Counted from the first letter of the stretch, positions 9,774-18,975 are shown. The stretch is 64,000 nucleotides of DNA from Nitrospiraceae bacterium (GCA_002726235.1 PBSN01000013.1:14124-78123); one strand, 5' to 3'. Numbers and translations are program-made. The notes: a model not told the origin generated them from the letters alone.

Positions 9774-10427
9774 TTAGCGGGCAGTTCTTGGGGAGACCGG
9801 CGCCTTATCCTGAAAAGTACATAGATCGTGAAGCATGCACGTGGGGCAGGCTGGTTTGCGCGCCTTGCAGACATAACGTCCGTGCAAGATAAGCCAATGA
9901 TGCGCGTGCCGGTGCCATCTCTGGGGTATTCTCGTCTCTAGGCCCTGCTCCACCGCAAGGGGTGTTGTCCCTGGTGCGAGTCCTGTTCGGTTGCTCACTC
10001 TAAAGATATGGGTATCGACTGCAATGGTTGGGACTCCGAACGCGCAGTTCAAAACTACATTTGCTGTTTTTCTGCCCACGCCAGGCAACGCCTCAAGGCT
10101 TTCTCGTGTGGGGGGAATCTGTCCGCCATGTTCGGCGATAAGTATGCGACTCAACTTGATGATGTTTTTTGCCTTCGTATTGTATAAACCGATGGTTTTT
10201 ATGTAGTGACGAAGGCGGCGCTCGCCTAGGCGAAGCATTTTTTCTGGCGTGTCCGCGACAGCAAATAAGGGGGGGGTGGCTTTGTTGACTCCAACATCTG
10301 TGGATTGCGCTGACAAGACTACCGCGACGAGGAGCGTGTACCGATTCACAGATTGCAATTCAGTGTGGGGTGCGGGGTTCTGGGTGGAGAATCGATGAAA
10401 CATTGTATTCACTGCCGATGCCGTCAT
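9774..10427 (-). CDS. nth: Endonuclease III (DNA glycosylase/AP lyase)
   Basis: A 217-residue base-excision repair enzyme that removes oxidised pyrimidines and cleaves the abasic site. Visible hallmarks are LLVAVVLSAQSTDVGVNKAT near residue 35, the helix-hairpin-helix LPGVGRKTANVVL with the catalytic Lys, the VDTHIFRVSNR motif with the catalytic Asp, and four C-terminal cysteines (C-X6-C-X2-C-X5-C) for the [4Fe-4S] cluster. Length is normal. The 167-bp gap to proS holds no recognised feature. Confidence 0.95.
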   Translation of the reverse strand: MTASAVNTMFHRFSTQNPAPHTELQSVNRYTLLVAVVLSAQSTDVGVNKATPPLFAVADTPEKMLRLGERRLRHYIKTIGLYNTKAKNIIKLSRILIAEHGGQIPPTRESLEALPGVGRKTANVVLNCAFGVPTIAVDTHIFRVSNRTGLAPGTTPLAVEQGLETRIPQRWHRHAHHWLILHGRYVCKARKPACPTCMLHDLCTFQDKAPVSPRTAR

Positions 10428-10594
10428 CGCTTACAGTGAACTAGTGGTCATTGCGTATGCGGAGGACATTGGCCAGGATATTCACGCAGTGCGTACAGTG
10501 CGGTCGTAGTGCTGGAATACCTGAAGTGTACGTGGTTGTACGGTAAGGGTATTCGTGATGTGAGAACAAAGCTGGTGAGATTTTAGCATTCTAC

Positions 10595-12046
10595 TTAGTA
10601 TGCCCTGGCAAAGATGGCCGTTTGATTTGTTCTTTTTCCTGTCAGAACGCATTGCCCTTCTTCCTTAGCGTTCTCCATGGGGAGGCAACGAAGGGTTGCC
10701 TTGGTTTCCTTCTGGATTCGTTCTTCATCTTGAGTTGTGCCTGCCCAATGAACATGGAGAAACCCTCCTTGTTCCCGCAGCACGTCTTGGAATGCAGTGT
10801 ATGAGGTCACGCGATGCGTATTGTCGGTACGTTTCTGTAACGCTTGATGACGTAGATTTTCTTGAATGGAGTGAAGGAGTGTTCGTGTTTCCTGGGCGAC
10901 TCCAGCAAGTGGAACCCCAAAGTTTTTCCCTTCTTTTCCTGGGCGATCGCGGCGCGCGAGGACAGCACTTTGCTGTTGCACGTCTTTCGGTCCAATCTCA
11001 ATGCGAATGGGCACCCCTCGCATCTCCCAATCATTGAACTTGAAGCCAGGGGTCTGGTCGTCCCGACGGTCAACTTTGACTCGCATGCCTTCGTCTCGAA
11101 GGCTCGCGTGGACATGGTCAGCAATCTCCAACACGGGGCCCCGCTCAGCTTCTTTTCGCCAAATGGGTACGATCACAACTTGAATGGGCGCGAGCGCGGG
11201 CGGGAGGCGAAGCCCGCGGTCATCGCCGTGTGCCATGATCACGGCTCCAACCATCCGTGTGCTTATGCCCCAGCTTGTGGTATGGCACAATTGAGTAACA
11301 TTGTTTTGGTCGAGGAAGCTGACATTAAAGGCTTGAGCAAATTTTGTTCCCAAATAGTGACTCGTTCCCATTTGCAATGCCCAGCCGTTTCCCATCATTC
11401 CCTCGATCGTGTAGCTATCAACCGCACCGGCAAACTTTTCTCGGTCACTTTTGACACCTTTGATTACGGGGATGGCCGCATCGTTTTCTGCAAAGTCGAC
11501 GTAGACGTCCAACATGCGCAATGTTTCTTCTCTCGCTTCTTTCTCCGTCGCATGGGCGGTATGACCTTCCTGCCAGAGAAACTCCATCGTCCGTAAAAAA
11601 GGGCGGGTTCGCATTTCCCAGCGCACCACGTTGGCCCATTGATTAATCAATAGTGGCAAATCACGATAGGATTGAATCCATTTTGCGTAGTGGTGACCGA
11701 TGATGGTTTCCGAAGTTGGGCGAACGACCAGTGGTTCTTCTAAGGTGTTTCCCCCGCCTATCGTCACGACTGCAAGTTCGGGGGAAAAGCCTTCAATGTG
11801 CTCCGTTTCTTTTTGTAGAAAACTCTTCGGGATGAAGAGCGGAAAATACGCGTTCACATGGCCGGTCGCTTTGAAACGGCGATCGAGTCCTGATTGAATG
11901 GCTTCCCACAGTGCGTACCCGTAGGGTCGAATCACCATTGACCCGCGCACAGGTGAGTCTTCGGCTAGTTCAGCCTCGCGAATGACGTCGAGGTACCACC
12001 GCGAGTAATCTTCGTTCTGTGGTGTAATTTTATTGTTATCGGCCAT
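10595..12046 (-). CDS. proS: Prolyl-tRNA synthetase, archaeal/eukaryotic-like form
   Basis: A 483-residue class II synthetase that charges tRNA-Pro. It has class II motif 2 (VVRWEMRTRPFLRTMEF), the PTSETIIGHHYAKW segment and a C-terminal domain ending in Tyr, as in the short ProRS class without the large editing insertion. The N-terminal YSRWYLDVIREAELAE is typical of that class. It is the last gene of a minus-strand run beginning with the HtrA protease, 18 bp after the DUF523 gene. Confidence 0.95.
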   Translation of the reverse strand: MADNNKITPQNEDYSRWYLDVIREAELAEDSPVRGSMVIRPYGYALWEAIQSGLDRRFKATGHVNAYFPLFIPKSFLQKETEHIEGFSPELAVVTIGGGNTLEEPLVVRPTSETIIGHHYAKWIQSYRDLPLLINQWANVVRWEMRTRPFLRTMEFLWQEGHTAHATEKEAREETLRMLDVYVDFAENDAAIPVIKGVKSDREKFAGAVDSYTIEGMMGNGWALQMGTSHYLGTKFAQAFNVSFLDQNNVTQLCHTTSWGISTRMVGAVIMAHGDDRGLRLPPALAPIQVVIVPIWRKEAERGPVLEIADHVHASLRDEGMRVKVDRRDDQTPGFKFNDWEMRGVPIRIEIGPKDVQQQSAVLARRDRPGKEGKNFGVPLAGVAQETRTLLHSIQENLRHQALQKRTDNTHRVTSYTAFQDVLREQGGFLHVHWAGTTQDEERIQKETKATLRCLPMENAKEEGQCVLTGKRTNQTAIFARAY

Positions 12047-12064
12047 GGGGCGATCTTTTTCTCA

Positions 12065-12616
12065 TCATGTCATGCTCTTCCTCTGGTACGCTACGACACG
12101 CTCAATGAATTTGGTCCGTACGACGCGGTGCTGTAGACGGGTCTCATCCTCGACGGGAAGCGAGGGACAATGGGTGGTGACCACTGAAGCGAATAGTCCT
12201 CGCCCATGTGCAACAAGGGAATGGGCTTGGTACACGGGGACGTCGTCCAACCCGCAGGATGGTGAGCGCGCTTTCAGAATAAATCCGTGGATGCCTGTTG
12301 TCAGCAGATCACGCATCCGGAAGTCCGAAAATTTCAAAAGCATCTCTGTCATATCTTGATTGGAGCCGGACGTCATTAATCTTGGAGTGTCCGGTGTTCC
12401 TATCATCTGGAGGGTTTCGCGTGGGATGCCGAGGCCGCATTCAACTTCAGGACATACGGGAACCCATTGGAAGTGGGTTCCTAACTCTTCCGCAATAACT
12501 TGGGTGTTCTTATGCCCTCCGTCGTACCGGACACGCTCGCCAAGCAAACAGCGGCTAATGCCAACACGAGGACGCAATGGGATGTCGCAGAGTTCTTTGA
12601 AAACAGGGGGTTTCAT
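12065..12616 (-). CDS. DUF523 family protein (TudS-like thiouracil desulfurase family)
   Basis: A protein of about 183 residues of the DUF523 family. Conserved cysteine motifs are CLLGERVRYDGG, PEVECGLGIPRE and ARSPSCG. Characterised members bind a [4Fe-4S] cluster on three cysteines and remove sulfur from thiouracil (TudS), but most members are untested, so only the family is sure. I start at ATG 12616, where family similarity begins; a TTG further upstream would run into queC. Its neighbours are queC and a 44-residue membrane protein, 20 bp upstream. A link to modified-base metabolism with queC is suggestive only. Confidence 0.8.
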   Translation of the reverse strand: MKPPVFKELCDIPLRPRVGISRCLLGERVRYDGGHKNTQVIAEELGTHFQWVPVCPEVECGLGIPRETLQMIGTPDTPRLMTSGSNQDMTEMLLKFSDFRMRDLLTTGIHGFILKARSPSCGLDDVPVYQAHSLVAHGRGLFASVVTTHCPSLPVEDETRLQHRVVRTKFIERVVAYQRKSMT

Positions 12617-12636
12617 GAATTCATGCGGCAGACCAG

Positions 12637-12771
12637 TTACAGATTGTTTTTGAAATTTCTTTTCACTCGTTTCGTGTTGAAATAGCGATAGATGCGAACG
12701 ACAAGCGGAATAGCGATGATGAGTACAATGGTTGCACCCATGAAGAATTCTTCTTCGGAAATGGCGAACAT
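12637..12771 (-). CDS. Small single-pass membrane protein (44 aa) in the queC operon
   Basis: Between queC and the DUF523 gene, ATG 12771 opens a 44-codon frame ending at TAA 12637. It has an acidic N-terminus (SEEEFF), one hydrophobic helix (ATIVLIIAIPLVVRIY) and a basic tail (TKRVKRNFKNN), so it should sit in the inner membrane with the tail inside. It starts 3 bp after the queC stop and ends 20 bp before the DUF523 start, which suggests translational coupling. I do not recognise a family. Confidence 0.6.
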   Translation of the reverse strand: MFAISEEEFFMGATIVLIIAIPLVVRIYRYFNTKRVKRNFKNNL

Positions 12772-12774
12772 GAG

Positions 12775-13473
12775 CTAACGAGCCTCCAATGCCGGATCCG
12801 GTATGCCTGCTTCGTGAAACCCCTTTTGTCTGAGGAGGCAACTATCGCATTCGCCGCACGGCTTGCCCTGAGGTGATGGATCATAACAGCTGTGGGTAAG
12901 GCTGAACGGCACTCCGAGTTCGATGCCTTTCAAAATAATCTCTGCTTTGGTGAGCTGAAGCAGTGGTGCGTACACCGTGATTGGTGACCCCTCTATCCCT
13001 TGTTGTGTGCCGAGCCGAGCTAATGCATTGAATGCCATCACGAACTCCGGGCGGCAGTCTGGGTATCCCGCGTAGTCGAGCATATTGGCGCCAAAAAAGA
13101 TAGCCGATGCGCCAAGTGACTCGGCCCATGCGAGAGCAAGGGAAAGAAAGATAGTGTTTCGTCCTGGCACGTAGGTGGAGGGGATGCCCTGCCCAATGCG
13201 CTCGACCGTTCTGCCCTTTGGCACGGGGATGGAGGTGGTGAGCGCGGAGCGACTGATGGTGCGGAGATCAACATCAAGAACTAGTGAAGAGGCAGTTTTA
13301 AGGCTCGTCGCGACCTGTTGCGCATGGGCAATTTCAATCTCATGCCGTTGACCATAATTCAGAATAAGGCAGTGGCACTCATACCCATCGGCCATTGCGA
13401 TTGCGGTGGTAACGGTTGAATCCAGGCCTCCGCTGGTAAGGACCACGGCTTGGGTGGCATCCGCTGTACTCAT
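12775..13473 (-). CDS. queC: 7-cyano-7-deazaguanine synthase
   Basis: A 232-residue ATP-dependent enzyme that converts carboxy-deazaguanine to preQ0 in queuosine biosynthesis. It has the PP-loop SGGLDSTVT at about residue 14 and the C-terminal zinc site (C-X7-C-X2-C-X2-C within YDPSPQGKPCGECDSC). Length is normal. Its start overlaps the end of the HtrA gene by 4 bp (ATGA). No other queuosine gene is visible in this window. Confidence 0.95.
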   Translation of the reverse strand: MSTADATQAVVLTSGGLDSTVTTAIAMADGYECHCLILNYGQRHEIEIAHAQQVATSLKTASSLVLDVDLRTISRSALTTSIPVPKGRTVERIGQGIPSTYVPGRNTIFLSLALAWAESLGASAIFFGANMLDYAGYPDCRPEFVMAFNALARLGTQQGIEGSPITVYAPLLQLTKAEIILKGIELGVPFSLTHSCYDPSPQGKPCGECDSCLLRQKGFHEAGIPDPALEAR

Positions 13474-14549
13474 GAAAGGGGGCGCTCTCCGAGTGTAATA
13501 TCCACAGTGCGTTGTGTCTTGCCGCGGATAAAAGTGACGCGTACTGTTGCTCCAGGTGTATGGCGACGCATCTCTCGGCCAAGGTCTTCGACCGATGTGA
13601 CGGGTTTCCCGGCGAGGGAGGTAATCACATCGCCTCCAATGATCACGATGGAGTTCCCGATCAGTACTTGTCGGGTTCCGCCACGAAGTCCTGCCTTGGC
13701 GGCGGGACCGTTCTTGAAGACACGAACGAGGAGAACTGCTTGCTTGACAGGGAGCTCAAGCGCCTGCGCAACTCTTGGAAGAAGGGTCTGCATATCAGCA
13801 CCCATCCACGGGTAGGATACATATCCCTTGCTGATGAGTTCGTCGATGATGCGTTTTGCCGTATGGATGGGGATGGCAAAGCCAATACCGACACTTCCGC
13901 CTGAAGGCGTGAAAATTGCGGTATTGATTCCAATCATTTTTCCGGAGGAATCCAGCAGTGGGCCACCGGAATTCCCCGAATTAATCGCGGCATCGGTCTG
14001 TATCACGTTTTCAAGTTCAACTCCACCAACCTGCAGCGTTTTCCGAATTGAACTAATCACTCCTGTTGTGAGTGTTTGATTTAGTGCGAATGGGTTGCCG
14101 ATGGCAAGAACTTTTTGTCCAGTTCTGAGATTACGCGAGTTGCCTATGGAAATAACCGAGAGTCGTTCAGGGGGGGCATCAATGCGCAGTGTTGCTAGGT
14201 CGCTCAGCGGATCAGCTCCGACGAGTTGGGCTTCCCATTGACTCCCATCCGACAGGGTGACTTCAAGTCGCTGGGCTCCTCGTACTACATGATAATTCGT
14301 CACGATATGTCCGCTCAGATCGATGATCGCGCCAGACCCAGACCCTTCTTGCGGAATCGGTGTCATAAAAAAGTCATATGACACGGATCGAGTCGTGATA
14401 TTCACAACAGCTGCCTTGGTATTGTTGTAGACCTGAATGGTATTTTCTTCATCCTGTGTGTGTGCCGGTGAATAGGATGGATGCACGAACAACACGAACA
14501 TGAAGAATATGCTTACGACCGCCCAAAGTGTCTTGTTGCTAGATGACAT
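13470..14549 (-). CDS. HtrA/DegP-type periplasmic serine protease with PDZ domain
   Basis: A 359-residue trypsin-like protease and chaperone of the envelope. It has an N-terminal membrane or signal segment (residues 8-24) and the catalytic His in TNYHVV, Asp in SDLATLRID and Ser in NSGNSGGPLL. One PDZ domain occupies the last 100 residues (AGLRGGTRQVLIGNSIVIIGG). With a single PDZ it resembles DegS or HhoA-type members more than DegP. First gene of a tight run with queC; the pairing has no obvious functional logic. Confidence 0.92.
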   Translation of the reverse strand: MSSSNKTLWAVVSIFFMFVLFVHPSYSPAHTQDEENTIQVYNNTKAAVVNITTRSVSYDFFMTPIPQEGSGSGAIIDLSGHIVTNYHVVRGAQRLEVTLSDGSQWEAQLVGADPLSDLATLRIDAPPERLSVISIGNSRNLRTGQKVLAIGNPFALNQTLTTGVISSIRKTLQVGGVELENVIQTDAAINSGNSGGPLLDSSGKMIGINTAIFTPSGGSVGIGFAIPIHTAKRIIDELISKGYVSYPWMGADMQTLLPRVAQALELPVKQAVLLVRVFKNGPAAKAGLRGGTRQVLIGNSIVIIGGDVITSLAGKPVTSVEDLGREMRRHTPGATVRVTFIRGKTQRTVDITLGERPLS

Positions 14550-14599
14550 GATCTACAAGGTTCCTGTTTAAATACACGGTGAAACTCATAACATGGCAT

Positions 14600-16333
14600 T
14601 TATGGTTTTACAAGATGGAATTGCGTTTCGTACAGGGTGCGGTACGTTGCACTGCGAGTTATCAGTGCATTATGTGGTCCCTGGTCGATAATGCGGCCAC
14701 CCATAAGCACTAGGATACGATCGGCATGTTGTAGCGTTGCCAAACGATGCGCGATGATAAAGGTGGTTCGATTGCGTGTCAGTTCGTTCAGTGCCGCACG
14801 TATTTTCACTTCAGTTTCTGTATCGATGCTTGAAGTGGCCTCGTCGAAGACGATGATTGGAGGATCTTTGAGAAGGACGCGGGCGATGGCGAGTCGCTGC
14901 TTCTGACCAACCGATAATTTTACGCCACGTTCTCCCACTAATGTCTCGTATTGCTCGGGGAGGGAGGCAATGAACTCGTGGGCTCTGGCTGCTCTGGCAA
15001 CCGCTTCGATGTGGCTGAAATTGGCTGCTAGATCGCCGTACGCAATGTTTTCCCGAACGGTGCCATTGAAGAGGAACGGTTCTTGTTGTACCATCCCTAT
15101 GTGATCGCGCACGTAGGCGAGTGGGAGCGCGCGAAGATCATGGTCATCGAGAAAAATACTTCCTTGTTTTACGTCATAGAAGCGCATGAGTAGCTTAAGG
15201 AATGTACTCTTTCCGGCTCCGGAATGTCCGACAAGAGCAATGCGCTCCCCTGCCTGAACTGCAAAACTCATGTTCGTGAGGACCGGTGTAGCAGGTCGGT
15301 AGCTGAACGTCACATTCTTGGCTGTCACATTTCCACGTAGACGATGTGATGGCGTTGTTACGCCCGGTTGGTCCCGGACTTCTGGCGTGGCATCTAGGAT
15401 TTCGACAACACGATCGCCTGCAGCAAGCGCGCTCTGAAGCATGTTGTTGACCGAATGGATTTGGTTGATCGGGATATAGAACAATGCAACGTAGGCAAGA
15501 AACGCGACGAGTTCGCCGACCGTAAGCTGACCTGCCTGAACCTGCGTCGTTCCGTACCAGAGAATAAGGACACTTCCAAGGCTTCCCATAAAAATCATGC
15601 TGGGCGAATATGTTGCCCATAGCCGCATCACTTGAAGGGTGCTTTCGCAATAGGCGGCGCTTCGCTGTCTGAATCGTTCTCGTTCGTAGGAATGGCGATT
15701 AAACGACATGGTTTCTCTGATGCCTGAGAGCGCGTCCTGAAGATAGGCGTTGAGTTCAGCTACGGCTCGTCGGATCGTGTGATAGAAGCGATGGATGGTT
15801 CTGGTATACAGCACCGCAACGAGAACAAGTACTGGAATGGGAAGCAATGACAGGATGGCAAGTTTCCAGTTGAGAGAAAATAAGATGATTGATATTCCAA
15901 TCAGGGTTAACGATGCCATCAAGAGCGTCTCGAGTCCATCGATAAAGATACGTTCGATGTTTTCCACGTCATTGCTGACTCGGCTCATGATTTCTCCAGT
16001 TTGCCTGTGTTCGTAATAGGCAATTGAGAGGCGCTGGAGAGACTCGAACACTTTTTCACGAAGGTCGTAGATCACTTTTTGTTCGAGGGTGTTGTTGAAA
16101 CGGATTCGTAGACTGGCGGCGATATTACGTCCAGTGTGTGCGGCGATGAGCGCACCGATAAGCCATGGGAGGAACGTGTCGTGCCCTCCAACAATAACAT
16201 CGTCGATGATGAGTTTGATGATCCATGGCGGAACAAGATCAAGCGCGGTCACTCCCGCTGCTGTGATCAAGGTAAGCGAGGATAGAACCCAGTATGGTTG
16301 GATAAAAGCAAGGACGCGGAGCAGCGATTTCAG
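14600..16333 (-). CDS. ABC exporter, MsbA-like fused permease/ATPase, probable CTG start
   Basis: A half-transporter with six membrane helices and a C-terminal ATPase: Walker A GHSGAGKST, signature LSVGQKQR, Walker B IIVFDEAT and the switch His in IIAHRLATL. It forms a homodimer exporting lipids, drugs or similar compounds. The first in-frame conventional start (TTG 16270) cuts into the first helix. Reading upstream gives 21 more sensible residues (LKSLLRVLAFIQPYWVLSSL) back to CTG at 16333. That codon overlaps the lipA stop as CTGA and has GGGAGG seven bases upstream. I therefore propose a coupled CTG start and a 577-residue protein. Substrate unknown. Confidence 0.9.
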   Translation of the reverse strand: MKSLLRVLAFIQPYWVLSSLTLITAAGVTALDLVPPWIIKLIIDDVIVGGHDTFLPWLIGALIAAHTGRNIAASLRIRFNNTLEQKVIYDLREKVFESLQRLSIAYYEHRQTGEIMSRVSNDVENIERIFIDGLETLLMASLTLIGISIILFSLNWKLAILSLLPIPVLVLVAVLYTRTIHRFYHTIRRAVAELNAYLQDALSGIRETMSFNRHSYERERFRQRSAAYCESTLQVMRLWATYSPSMIFMGSLGSVLILWYGTTQVQAGQLTVGELVAFLAYVALFYIPINQIHSVNNMLQSALAAGDRVVEILDATPEVRDQPGVTTPSHRLRGNVTAKNVTFSYRPATPVLTNMSFAVQAGERIALVGHSGAGKSTFLKLLMRFYDVKQGSIFLDDHDLRALPLAYVRDHIGMVQQEPFLFNGTVRENIAYGDLAANFSHIEAVARAARAHEFIASLPEQYETLVGERGVKLSVGQKQRLAIARVLLKDPPIIVFDEATSSIDTETEVKIRAALNELTRNRTTFIIAHRLATLQHADRILVLMGGRIIDQGPHNALITRSATYRTLYETQFHLVKP

Positions 16334-17232
16334 TGACGGACCTCCCGCCCCTGTTGTTCGGCATGGTACGAGCTGCGTACAAGCGGTCCGGATTCCACGT
16401 GAGTGAACCCCTTGTTGATGCCGGTGGTACGTAGCGCTTCAAATTCTAGTGGTTCGTAAAATCGTGAAACTTGGCGATGGGCATTGGTTGGCTGGAGGTA
16501 CTGACCGATGGTGAGTATTTCGCACCCGACGGAGCGAAGATCGTCCATGACGGTCTCTACTTCCGCTATCGACTCGCCCATGCCGACGATCATGCCGGAT
16601 TTTGTCATGATTCCAGATTGCATGGCATGCGCGAGTACATTAAGTGATCGACAGTAGTTGCCTTGTGGTCGAACAGAATGAAACAGGCGTGGCACGGTTT
16701 CGATATTATGGTTTACGATGTCCGGATGAGCACCAAGGGTGACGTCAAGGGCACTGGTTTCTCCCTTGAAGTCGGGAATTAAAACTTCAATGCGACAATT
16801 GGGTGTTTGTGTTCGAATGTGGCGGATCGTTGCCGCAAATTCCGCACTTCCACCATCTGAGAGATCGTCACGATTTGGGGAGGTGATGACTACGTGTCGA
16901 AGCCCTAAGCGTTCCACCACCTGCGCGATTCTCAGGGGTTCCCCTGGGTCTATTGCAAGGGGCTTGCCTGTTGTAACGGAACAGTATTCGCACCGTCTGG
17001 TGCAAATCTCTCCGAGGATCATCAGGGTCGCGGTCTGATTATTCCAGCATTCCCAGATGTTGGGGCACCGAGCTTCCTCACAGATGGTGTGAAGTGAGAA
17101 TTTCTCGGTGAGGTGTTTTATCTGGGCATAACGAGGTCCAGATTTGAGGTGTATGCGAAACCATGGAGGGAGGGATTTTCGCTCACCTCCTGCATTTGAA
17201 CGGGCTCGTGAGACTGGTGCGCCTCGATGCAA
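16330..17232 (-). CDS. lipA: Lipoyl synthase
   Basis: A 300-residue radical SAM enzyme that inserts two sulfur atoms into protein-bound octanoyl groups to make lipoamide. The auxiliary [4Fe-4S] motif CEEARCPNIWEC and the radical SAM motif CTRRCEYC are both intact, and the C-terminal RSSYHA is typical. The start is TTG 17232 with AAGGAG six bases upstream; the frame stays open further upstream but that part overlaps the ferredoxin gene. It follows the ferredoxin by 10 bp and overlaps the ABC exporter gene by 4 bp, forming an operon. The ferredoxin is a plausible electron donor. Confidence 0.95.
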   Translation of the reverse strand: MHRGAPVSRARSNAGGERKSLPPWFRIHLKSGPRYAQIKHLTEKFSLHTICEEARCPNIWECWNNQTATLMILGEICTRRCEYCSVTTGKPLAIDPGEPLRIAQVVERLGLRHVVITSPNRDDLSDGGSAEFAATIRHIRTQTPNCRIEVLIPDFKGETSALDVTLGAHPDIVNHNIETVPRLFHSVRPQGNYCRSLNVLAHAMQSGIMTKSGMIVGMGESIAEVETVMDDLRSVGCEILTIGQYLQPTNAHRQVSRFYEPLEFEALRTTGINKGFTHVESGPLVRSSYHAEQQGREVRH

Positions 17233-17242
17233 TGGCGACTCC

Positions 17243-17590
17243 TTAACCCCGCACTTGACTCCAACATAGGTTCTCGTCGATCTCTTTATCGGGATTGAGA
17301 TCTCTGGCTTTTTGAAGCAGCACTTCCTTGGTTTCGGGTTGTTGTGGATCCGGTATACAGCAGTCGTCGACGGGGCAGACGGCTTGGCATTGTATATCGT
17401 CAAAGTGCCCCACGCATTCTGTGCAACGATCGTGGGTAATAACATAAAGCGTGTCGCCCTCCCCGTCTCCTTCGGAGACCTTGTAGCCTTTAGCTTCGGC
17501 GTCGCTTCTTACTTCAAAAATTGCTTCGTTGGGACACTCTGGAAGGCATGCGCCACAATTAATGCACTCTTCGGTAATTTTAACTGACAT
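17243..17590 (-). CDS. Ferredoxin-like 4Fe-4S protein
   Basis: A 115-residue iron-sulfur protein starting at ATG 17590 with AGGAGG seven bases upstream. The N-terminal cluster motif is C-X2-C-X2-C-X3-C (INCGACLPECP) and the second is an extended C-X2-C-X8-C-X3-C (CTECVGHFDDIQCQAVCP), as in the long bacterial type (YfhL-like). Two more cysteines (DDCCIPD) follow, then a C-terminal extension. It lies directly before lipA, a radical SAM enzyme needing low-potential electrons, which fits a donor role; that role is inference. Confidence 0.92.
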   Translation of the reverse strand: MSVKITEECINCGACLPECPNEAIFEVRSDAEAKGYKVSEGDGEGDTLYVITHDRCTECVGHFDDIQCQAVCPVDDCCIPDPQQPETKEVLLQKARDLNPDKEIDENLCWSQVRG

Positions 17591-17786
17591 GAACCGTCCT
17601 CCTTGAATTATTTCTTCTGTCAGTACAGAAAAGCATCGCAAGTTAGCAAGGAAACATGGACTATGATAGCAGTTTGGGGCACCAAAGCCCAATAGTAGCA
17701 AGTACATAGATGCTGGGAATAAGGGCATCAGCGTGGTTAATAAGACCTACCACAGGCGTGGGCATGGGCCTAGCGAAAATATAATG

Positions 17787-17816
17787 TTGACGTTTATTTC
17801 CTCTTTTCGCTATTCT
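17787..17816 (+). promoter_or_regulatory. Probable sigma-70 promoter for the Rrf2 regulator
   Basis: TTGACG at 17787-17792 and TATTCT at 17811-17816 are spaced by 18 bp, about 40 bp before the Rrf2 start. The match is moderate. This divergent region (17591-17857) separates the ferredoxin-lipA operon from the plus-strand Fe-S genes, so Rrf2 could control both. Confidence 0.5.
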
Positions 17817-17857
17817 GCGTTTTTTTTCAAAGGTGCGAGAAAGGTTTTAGGAGTGTC

Positions 17858-18304
17858 ATGAAAATCAGTCGGCTTGAAGAATACGGTCTGCGGTGTATGT
17901 TGCAGCTTGTACAGCATGTTGGGGAGCCAATGAGGGTCGAGGCAATTGCCAAACTGGAAGGGTTGTCGAAGGCTTATGTGGCGAAGATCATGTCTCCGCT
18001 ACGGCGAGCTGGTCTCGTCCTCAGTGTTCGCGGCGTGCGAGGGGGATACCTGTTGGTCCGTCCGCCGGAGATGATCACCCTCACTGAGGTTCTGTTTGCA
18101 CTTGAGGCTACTGAGGTAGACGAGGGGTTTTGTCGAACGCATAGCGGAAATTGTCCACGGTGTATCCATATGTCGGATTGTGGGATTCGGGCGATGTGGA
18201 TGCAGGTCACTGCGCAGACGTATCACGCGCTGTCGCATATCACGCTGGCTCAGTTGCTTGGAAAAGAAACTGTAGTTGCCAAGCGCATCAAACAGCATTT
18301 TTAG
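17858..18304 (+). CDS. Rrf2 family transcriptional regulator, likely Fe-S sensing
   Basis: A 148-residue winged-helix regulator. The DNA-binding helix-turn-helix lies at residues 25-60 (KLEGLSKAYVAKIMSPLRRAG), followed by the wing GGYLL. The cysteine segment FCRTHSGNCPRCIHMSDCG near residues 91-109 resembles the cluster-binding loop of IscR and NsrR. Its genomic position, next to nfu and mrp, supports control of Fe-S assembly in response to cluster supply, oxygen or NO. Which ligand is sensed cannot be told from sequence. Confidence 0.88.
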   Translation: MKISRLEEYGLRCMLQLVQHVGEPMRVEAIAKLEGLSKAYVAKIMSPLRRAGLVLSVRGVRGGYLLVRPPEMITLTEVLFALEATEVDEGFCRTHSGNCPRCIHMSDCGIRAMWMQVTAQTYHALSHITLAQLLGKETVVAKRIKQHF

Positions 18305-18408
18305 CGGGGGGAACATTGTCGTCATCACTTCCAGGCGCCCAATAATCGGTATTGTCTTTCGGCGACACGATGTCGACCATGTGTATGTCACACAAAAGGA
18401 GATTATCT

Positions 18409-18963
18409 ATGGGAAAAGTTATCTCAATTGAACCGACACCCAACCCGCATGCAAAGAAGTTCATGTTGGATAGTCCGGTATGTACAGGAAGTGCACGATC
18501 GTTTGAAAAAATAAATGATGGGATAGTAGATCCCCTAGCACACGCCCTATTTGAGATTGACCATATCACTTCAATTTTTTATGTGCAGGAGTTCGTGACG
18601 GTGAGTAAGGCTCCTGATGTTTCGTGGGATGCGCTGGAACAGCAGATCATTTCGACGATTGAAGCGAATCTTGATGCTGTCATTGGGAGCAGGGAAAAAG
18701 AACCTGAGCATGCCAATGCGTCTACTACAGCCTCCAATCCACTTCTCGAAAAAATCAATGCGGTTCTAGACGAGAAAGTTCGTCCCGCGTTGGCTGGTGA
18801 TGGGGGTGGGCTTAATGTCCTCGGGCTTGATGGCCTCACGTTGAAGATTCACTATCAAGGGGCTTGTGGGAGCTGTCCCAGTGCAACTACAGGCACGATG
18901 ATGGCAATAGAGAATGTACTCAAGAAAGACGTTGATGAGCGAATCCAGGTCACCCTGGCTTAG
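18409..18963 (+). CDS. Nfu-type Fe-S scaffold/carrier
   Basis: A 184-residue carrier that passes [4Fe-4S] clusters to target enzymes. The N-terminal Nfu_N domain (PTPNPHAKKFML) occupies residues 1-85. The C-terminal NifU-like domain carries the cluster-binding C-X2-C in GACGSCPSA. The start at 18409 has AAAGGAG upstream. The linker (about residues 95-110) is rich in Ala, Ser and Thr. mrp follows 12 bp later, so the two are co-transcribed. Confidence 0.93.
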   Translation: MGKVISIEPTPNPHAKKFMLDSPVCTGSARSFEKINDGIVDPLAHALFEIDHITSIFYVQEFVTVSKAPDVSWDALEQQIISTIEANLDAVIGSREKEPEHANASTTASNPLLEKINAVLDEKVRPALAGDGGGLNVLGLDGLTLKIHYQGACGSCPSATTGTMMAIENVLKKDVDERIQVTLA

Positions 18964-18975
18964 CAGGGAGGAGTT

